Assembly: GCA_964397995.1 (NCBI GenBank)
Contig: CAYNLG010000055.1
Coordinates: 1-26,797 of the forward strand
Direction of reading: 5' to 3'
Source: CAYNLG01 sp964397995
GTDB lineage: Bacteria > Planctomycetota > Phycisphaerae > FEN-1346
Length of the DNA: 26,797 bases
The notes beneath the pieces were generated by a model, which had not been told where the DNA came from, searched no databases, and was given only the letters and a program-made list of their open reading frames with translations. The first letter of the stretch is position 1, and the number at the start of each line of letters is the position of its first letter. Made by a program: the position numbers and the translations under genes. Positions 22,886-26,797 of this stretch are shown piece by piece.

Positions 22886-23677
22886 ATGTTTCGGCTAAGA
22901 CTCGTAACGGCGGCACTGCTTGCGGTGGCGGCTGCGGCGGCCGGGGCGTGGGGGGTGGCGGGCGGCCCGTCCGAGACGGGAGCGCCCGAACCCAGGTCAG
23001 CGCTCTACCCGGACGGACAGGTATGGCGTTCAGGGACGGTCGAGATGCTGCTGGCACTCGGCGTGGACGCCATCCGCGAGGTGCAGGTGTGCGGGCTGAC
23101 ATACCCCGGGGACGCCGAGGACGAGGATCGGCCCGAGACGGCCGAACGGCACTATGCGGAATTGGCCGTCAAGAACAACGAGGAGAATCGGCCCGTCCTG
23201 GAGGGGTTTCTTGCGCTCCTCAAGGGGGCCAAGCCCTGGTCGTCGCCGAAGAGGGACTACGAGCCGTTGCCCGACCGGTCGCTGCGGGTGGTTCCCGTGG
23301 AGGGCGAACCGTTCGAGATCGTCTACGTGTCGGACCTGGACGAGCCTTTCGGGGGCGTGGCGTCTCGGAGGTTGAAGGAGGCGCTCTGGTCGCTGGGAGG
23401 CGGGCGGAGCCACGTCAGCGTCATCCACATCGTCCAGGGCCGGGTGCGGCGGGTGCTATGGACGCCGGTTCCGGCGCCACACGGGGGCTGCATCCAGTCG
23501 AAAGGGCTTTCGGCGGAGATGCACCTGACGCCCCAGAGGGGTCTGGGGCTATACCTGAAGTTGTGTGACGGCGACCGAGTGGTCTTCGAGGGCGAGACGC
23601 CCCTGGGATACGGCGACGCCGCCGTCTGCGCCTCGTCGGAGTCGGGCCTCTACGTGGCGCTTCTGGAGAGGCCGTAG
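22886..23677 (+). CDS. Unknown secreted protein
   Basis: A 263-residue exported protein of no recognised family. The signal peptide (MFRLRLVTAALLAVAAAAAG) is followed by a mature part with REVQVCGLTYPGDAEDED, an ERHYAELAVKNNEENRPVLEGFLALLK helix, and a beta-rich second half (SLRVVPVEGEPFEIVYVSD, SHVSVIHIVQGRVRRVLW, GLYLKLCDGDRVVFEGETP). The overall look is a small periplasmic alpha/beta domain. No catalytic motif is seen. ATG 22886 has AAAGGAGAGG ahead. It lies 31 bases after the lectin-fold gene and is probably co-transcribed with it, so a shared surface function is possible but unproven. Confidence 0.75.
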   Translation: MFRLRLVTAALLAVAAAAAGAWGVAGGPSETGAPEPRSALYPDGQVWRSGTVEMLLALGVDAIREVQVCGLTYPGDAEDEDRPETAERHYAELAVKNNEENRPVLEGFLALLKGAKPWSSPKRDYEPLPDRSLRVVPVEGEPFEIVYVSDLDEPFGGVASRRLKEALWSLGGGRSHVSVIHIVQGRVRRVLWTPVPAPHGGCIQSKGLSAEMHLTPQRGLGLYLKLCDGDRVVFEGETPLGYGDAAVCASSESGLYVALLERP

Positions 23678-23985
23678 GGCGGCACGGCGGATGCGACGCC
23701 GATCCGCCGCGACCAGGGGACCGCGAACCGGCATCGGTCGGTGCGGCTACATGGAGCGTTACCTCGACATGGAAGGCCGGATGACGGTCCGCCGGAAGTG
23801 GCAGCGGGTCCCGCCGCGCCTTGCCGCCGACGAGGGCGCCCCGCAGCCGCCAACGGATGTCGGCGGCGCAAAATCGGGCGCAATTCCTTGAACCTTGCTC
23901 TTTCATGGGAGGCCGCGCCGCGCGGTGATTGGCTGCCGGGCGGCCCCGGACCGTTCGAACACGGACCTGTCACGGAGGTGGGAAC
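23678..23985. other. Intergenic stretch without a supported gene
   Basis: These 308 bases hold no gene I can support. A 46-codon frame from ATG 23751 to 23891 lacks a ribosome binding site and family features. TTGAAC at 23888-23893 has no matching -10. Confidence 0.4.
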
Positions 23986-24132
23986 ATGGAGCGGAACCGC
24001 GCGGCACAACGGGCCGTGGCCTTGGGGCTTCTGGGTCTCCTGGCGTGGGGATGCGGCAGGAACGCGTGCAGCGGGTTCCTGACAACAATCGGGTTCAAGT
24101 GGGAGAGGGGGAAAGTGGCCGTGATCGGATGA
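23986..24132 (+). CDS. Very small predicted lipoprotein
   Basis: A 48-residue frame starting at ATG 23986 behind a strong GGAGGTGGG. The N-terminus is Arg-rich, then a hydrophobic helix (AVALGLLGLLAWGC) ends in a lipobox-like LAWGC. The mature part is only about 25 residues (GRNACSGFLTTIGFKWERGK...). It could be a genuine micro-lipoprotein or the front of a longer gene cut by a frameshift at the edge of the low-GC island. Function unknown. Confidence 0.45.
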   Translation: MERNRAAQRAVALGLLGLLAWGCGRNACSGFLTTIGFKWERGKVAVIG

Positions 24133-24187
24133 AACCGGGCGAGTGGGCCTGCCTGCGGCCAAGCAACGCGATCAGCAATAGCGGCTG

Positions 24188-24955
24188 CTAAGGCCGGACG
24201 CTGTCCAGCGCGTCCAGCACCTGGACGGTCTGGCGCACAACTTCCATCGCTTCGCCGGAGTCGGGTTGTTTGTGAACCGCATCGTTACCCCGTTTCCTTA
24301 CGGCGTCGGCTGCGTCTCGGTCTTCATTACCGATCATCTTGGCATACCAGGCCGCCTGAATCTTTGCCCAGAGCTGACCATATGGTGGCCTCTTGCCCTT
24401 GTATCTCGCGCCACCCGGCGTGGTCGCATACCAGTTCCACCAATCGCTAACCTGATCATCGTCAACAATGGCCTCGCCGAACTCACGGTCAAGGACCGCG
24501 CGGCACATGACGACACACTCGGCGTCGAAGCCGAACAGATAGCATCGGGCCACACGTTGCAGGAAGGCCTTAGCGCGATCGCAGGGCCGGCGGTCCTTCA
24601 ACAGCAGCAGCAAGTCCAAGAAGCGTGTCCGCGCCGAGGACAGCATCCCCATCGCCTCCCATCCGAACTTGATGCACACATGTTCATCCAGCAGTTCAAA
24701 GGGTTTCCCCTGCTGGAAGGCATCGGTGCCAGCAAGTTCTGCCAGTCGGGCAATGCCATCAACCCCCGTCAGGGATTGCACTCCCTCCACCAAAGCATCA
24801 GCGCCTTCGTTAAAACTGCTCAATCGCTGACGGCCGTCGGGGCCAAGGGCATCTGCCTCACGCTCCAGGTATGTCGCCCTGTCCTGCTCGTAGGAATCCA
24901 GGGCGGTTTCCATCTGGCACCATGCCGGAAACTCGTAGCTTCCTTTGTCGTTCAT
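24188..24955 (-). CDS. DUF4145/HEPN-like protein
   Basis: A 255-residue, mostly helical cytoplasmic protein. The C-terminal half resembles DUF4145: a FLQRVARCYLFGFDAECVVMCRAVLDREF helix pair, then KIQAAWYAK and AADAVRKRGNDAVHKQP. That last segment contains Arg222-Gly-Asn-Asp-Ala-Val-His228, an RX5H arrangement like the RNase motif of HEPN domains. DUF4145 proteins are often found with restriction or other defence genes, so an RNase or nucleic-acid role is possible, not shown. ATG 24955 has GGAGGGAGTG about 10 bases ahead. GC content is clearly lower than in genes left of 24,100. It is the last of three minus-strand genes and follows the 203-residue protein after 80 bases. Confidence 0.65.
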   Translation of the reverse strand: MNDKGSYEFPAWCQMETALDSYEQDRATYLEREADALGPDGRQRLSSFNEGADALVEGVQSLTGVDGIARLAELAGTDAFQQGKPFELLDEHVCIKFGWEAMGMLSSARTRFLDLLLLLKDRRPCDRAKAFLQRVARCYLFGFDAECVVMCRAVLDREFGEAIVDDDQVSDWWNWYATTPGGARYKGKRPPYGQLWAKIQAAWYAKMIGNEDRDAADAVRKRGNDAVHKQPDSGEAMEVVRQTVQVLDALDSVRP

Positions 24956-25035
24956 CGCGATTCACTCCCTCCGGCAAGCAACCGCGCCTGCCTCGCTACC
25001 CGCTGGCGGATAGAGATACTGAATGCACCACAGCT

Positions 25036-25647
25036 TCATGGAGGCCCGGGATCACAGGCGTCGATGCCCGCATATGCCGCATCGAGAAACGCGGACACCG
25101 CATCGACAACCGATTTCAAGTTGGCCAGTCCTACTCGTTCCGGGGCAGCCGCCAAGTGCTGGCCTCCGTCCTTATCCCTCGCATATCGAAATGCTTGACC
25201 GCTTGGATCGAGCTTATGAAACTCGAGGATGACCTGCTCAACCGCCTGAAGATCGGTGTCAGGCGAGTCTGGCCAGACCTGCACAGTCAACTGCTTCGCC
25301 TTGTTCCACAGCCTGTGCAGATTATGCCCACCCATCGCCTCCTCGCATCGATCCAGTGCACCGAGCCGAATGCCAAGTCGTACGAGTTCCTTGAGGATCA
25401 CTTCCAAGTGGTGCCGATATACATACGCGACGGGAAACACGAGGTCATCCGGGTTGAGATCGCTTGTTTGTGACGATGCCACGATCATATCCGCTGCTCG
25501 CTGAAACCCGACGAGATAAGCCCCATCAGAGGGCATCACGAACGCATCAAGCTGGCCGCGATCATCCGATGAAACAGATGGGCTGAATGCCCGATCACCT
25601 TTCTTCGGCCAGTTGAACTCGTGCGTATCCATGTTCCTCCCGCTCAC
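25036..25647 (-). CDS. Unknown helical protein, HEPN-reminiscent
   Basis: A 203-residue cytoplasmic protein. The central FPVAYVYRHHLEVILKELVRLG (71-92), the following GGHNLHRLWNKAK (106-118), the FRYARDKDG segment (153-161) and a closing ANLKSVVDAVSAFLDA helix form a pattern I associate with HEPN-type or similar nucleic-acid-linked helical bundles. The classical RX4-6H motif is not clear: Arg100-x7-His108 is one residue too long. The start may be GTG 25647, giving a GTGA overlap with the protease stop, or ATG 25632 with GGGAGG three bases ahead. The overlap argues for co-translation with the protease gene. Low-GC island gene; function not assigned. Confidence 0.65.
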   Translation of the reverse strand: MSGRNMDTHEFNWPKKGDRAFSPSVSSDDRGQLDAFVMPSDGAYLVGFQRAADMIVASSQTSDLNPDDLVFPVAYVYRHHLEVILKELVRLGIRLGALDRCEEAMGGHNLHRLWNKAKQLTVQVWPDSPDTDLQAVEQVILEFHKLDPSGQAFRYARDKDGGQHLAAAPERVGLANLKSVVDAVSAFLDAAYAGIDACDPGPP

Positions 25648-26797
25648 TTCAAACGCTTCACGAAGATGGTTCCTGACACACCATCGACCTTCATCTTGTA
25701 CGCGCCGTGCGTCTTGATGATCGTGACCTTTGGCCGATACGCATAGTGGTAGGTGTAGGCGTAGGTCGCCTGTTGCCAGATCTGACCATTGGCCAGTTTG
25801 AAGATCGTTTCGCCATCCCAGCCCTCGAAATCGCCTTCGATGCGCGATTCGATAAGGTTCGGTCCATCGCCAGCAGGTGCGACCTTTGCCGCCGTCTCGG
25901 CGAGGCGTTTCTCCAACTTGCGAAGCTCCGCTTCTGCGTCTTCAAGCGACGACGGAGTGCGGCGTTCGGCTGTGGCCGCATCGGCCACACGAGCGTCTTG
26001 GCTATCCGATGGGAACTTCGGGCTTTGTGGGGCACGACTCTGCTCATCAACAGGCTCATCTGGATTCACGATGTCAAAGTAGAGGATGCGAAACTCGACC
26101 CTAGTGCTGGGTACAAAGGCCGACATATACGGGTTGTCTTTTGATACAGGGGTGGTAAGCCTTTTGATGCTTGGATCGACTGCGGCACTAATCCGCTTGG
26201 CCAATCCAGGAGGAATTATGCCTTGGTGCTGCCCGATTGCGATGTCGAGCGGCTCGTTCTTCTTGTCATAGAAGATGATTAGGCAGTAGACATCCTTAAT
26301 TGGCTCACGAAGACGATTTCGCAGGCTGAAGGTGAACTTGCCGTCCGTTTCATACAGTTGAGAGGCCCACGAGAATTGTGCTCCTTCCACCCCATCGGTG
26401 CTTCGCCCGCCCATATCGTCGAGGATCGACTTCTCCTTCCTTGCCTTCCGCGCCTCGGCTGCCTTCGGCAAATCTACTGGTGCCTTGATGATGGGAATCA
26501 ACGCCGACAGATAGTGACTGGGAATGGCGAAGTTAAGGTTCTGTCCGCCTTTGAATGTGGCCACGGCAACACCGATCACTTCACCCTTGCTGTTGACGAC
26601 GGGGCCGCCACTGCTGCCCGGTGAAATCGGGGCGGTAATCTGGAGCAGGGAATCGTCACCGACTTTGCGAATGCTGCTGACGATCCCGGCCGAGAATGTC
26701 CCTTCGAGGCCGCGCGGGTTGCCGACCGCGTAGACTGCGTCGCCGACGGCCACCGCCTTGCTGTCGCCGACGCCCAAGGCATCGGCCTTCAGCCCAT
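25644..26797 (-). CDS. Trypsin-like (S1C/Deg-type) serine protease, 5' end outside window
   Basis: The reading frame enters from the right edge (GLKADALGVGDSK...), so the catalytic His and Asp are outside. Visible are VGDAVYAVGNPRGLEGTFSAGIVSSIR and the nucleophile block ISPGSSGGPVVNSKGEVIGV, then LNFAIPSHYLSALI, as in Deg/HtrA proteases. No PDZ domain follows. Instead there is a linker, a beta domain (FSWASQLYETDGKFTFSLRNRL), a Glu/Ala-rich probable coiled coil (SSLEDAEAELRKLEKRLAETAAK) and a C-terminal beta module with GDFEGWDGETIFKLANGQIW and YTYHYAYRPKVTI. That last module recurs as a stand-alone or fused domain in bacterial proteins of unknown function. The stop overlaps the next gene's GTG. 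GC is about 50%. Confidence 0.82.
   Translation of the reverse strand, partial: GLKADALGVGDSKAVAVGDAVYAVGNPRGLEGTFSAGIVSSIRKVGDDSLLQITAPISPGSSGGPVVNSKGEVIGVAVATFKGGQNLNFAIPSHYLSALIPIIKAPVDLPKAAEARKARKEKSILDDMGGRSTDGVEGAQFSWASQLYETDGKFTFSLRNRLREPIKDVYCLIIFYDKKNEPLDIAIGQHQGIIPPGLAKRISAAVDPSIKRLTTPVSKDNPYMSAFVPSTRVEFRILYFDIVNPDEPVDEQSRAPQSPKFPSDSQDARVADAATAERRTPSSLEDAEAELRKLEKRLAETAAKVAPAGDGPNLIESRIEGDFEGWDGETIFKLANGQIWQQATYAYTYHYAYRPKVTIIKTHGAYKMKVDGVSGTIFVKRLK

Noticed and set aside
23751..23891. 46-codon frame after the secreted unknown
   Set aside because: No ribosome binding site, no motif, and lies in GC-rich DNA where short frames occur by chance.
25036..25647. Firm HEPN ribonuclease call for the 203-residue protein
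   Set aside because: The nearest Arg...His pair has seven residues between, outside the usual four to six.

Overview
The window is GC-rich (about 70% by eye over 1-24,000) and looks like a planctomycete chromosome segment, probably Phycisphaerae-like. The taxonomic clues are a PEP-CTERM protein (696-1412), a metallophosphatase-like/multiheme cytochrome c fusion lipoprotein, a DUF5107-TPR protein facing a large secreted glycoside hydrolase, a C-type-lectin-fold protein, and many short genes behind individual TTGNNN/TANNNT promoters. This placement is inference from gene families, with no marker RNA to confirm it. No rRNA, tRNA, CRISPR array or insertion sequence was seen.

Layout. 1-293 holds a broken four-helix-bundle (S23-type) gene. 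696-3183 (+) carries a PEP-CTERM protein, a small lipoprotein and a CPA2-type cation/proton antiporter without an RCK domain. 3214-4625 (-) is a translationally coupled ECF sigma/anti-sigma pair. It diverges from an S24 (LexA/CI-like) self-cleaving repressor (4846-5847, +) whose promoter start region carries a perfect palindrome. 5428-11542 (-) reads as one operon from a TTGCAT-N16-TATAAT promoter: class V aminotransferase, serA, cytochrome-fusion lipoprotein, M48 protease. The first two suggest serine synthesis. 11765-14684 holds a small membrane protein, surE (-), a small anchored protein and a lone AcsE-like methyltetrahydrofolate methyltransferase. 14772-20029 is a convergent pair: DUF5107-TPR (+) and a 1074-residue secreted clan GH-A-like hydrolase (-).

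20030-21837 holds a possible origin segment with weak DnaA boxes, then dnaA (+) with a strong promoter, a strikingly structured leader and an unusual Asp-to-Asn change in the DNA-binding signature. dnaN does not follow. Instead there is a C-type-lectin-fold gene that appears frameshifted, a secreted unknown and a 48-residue lipoprotein.

From about 24,140 to the right edge the composition falls to roughly 50% GC. Three minus-strand genes lie there: a trypsin-like protease running off the window, a 203-residue HEPN-reminiscent protein joined to it by a GTGA overlap, and a 255-residue DUF4145-like protein with an RX5H motif. This looks like an acquired island and is the best candidate for an undescribed (possibly defence) system.
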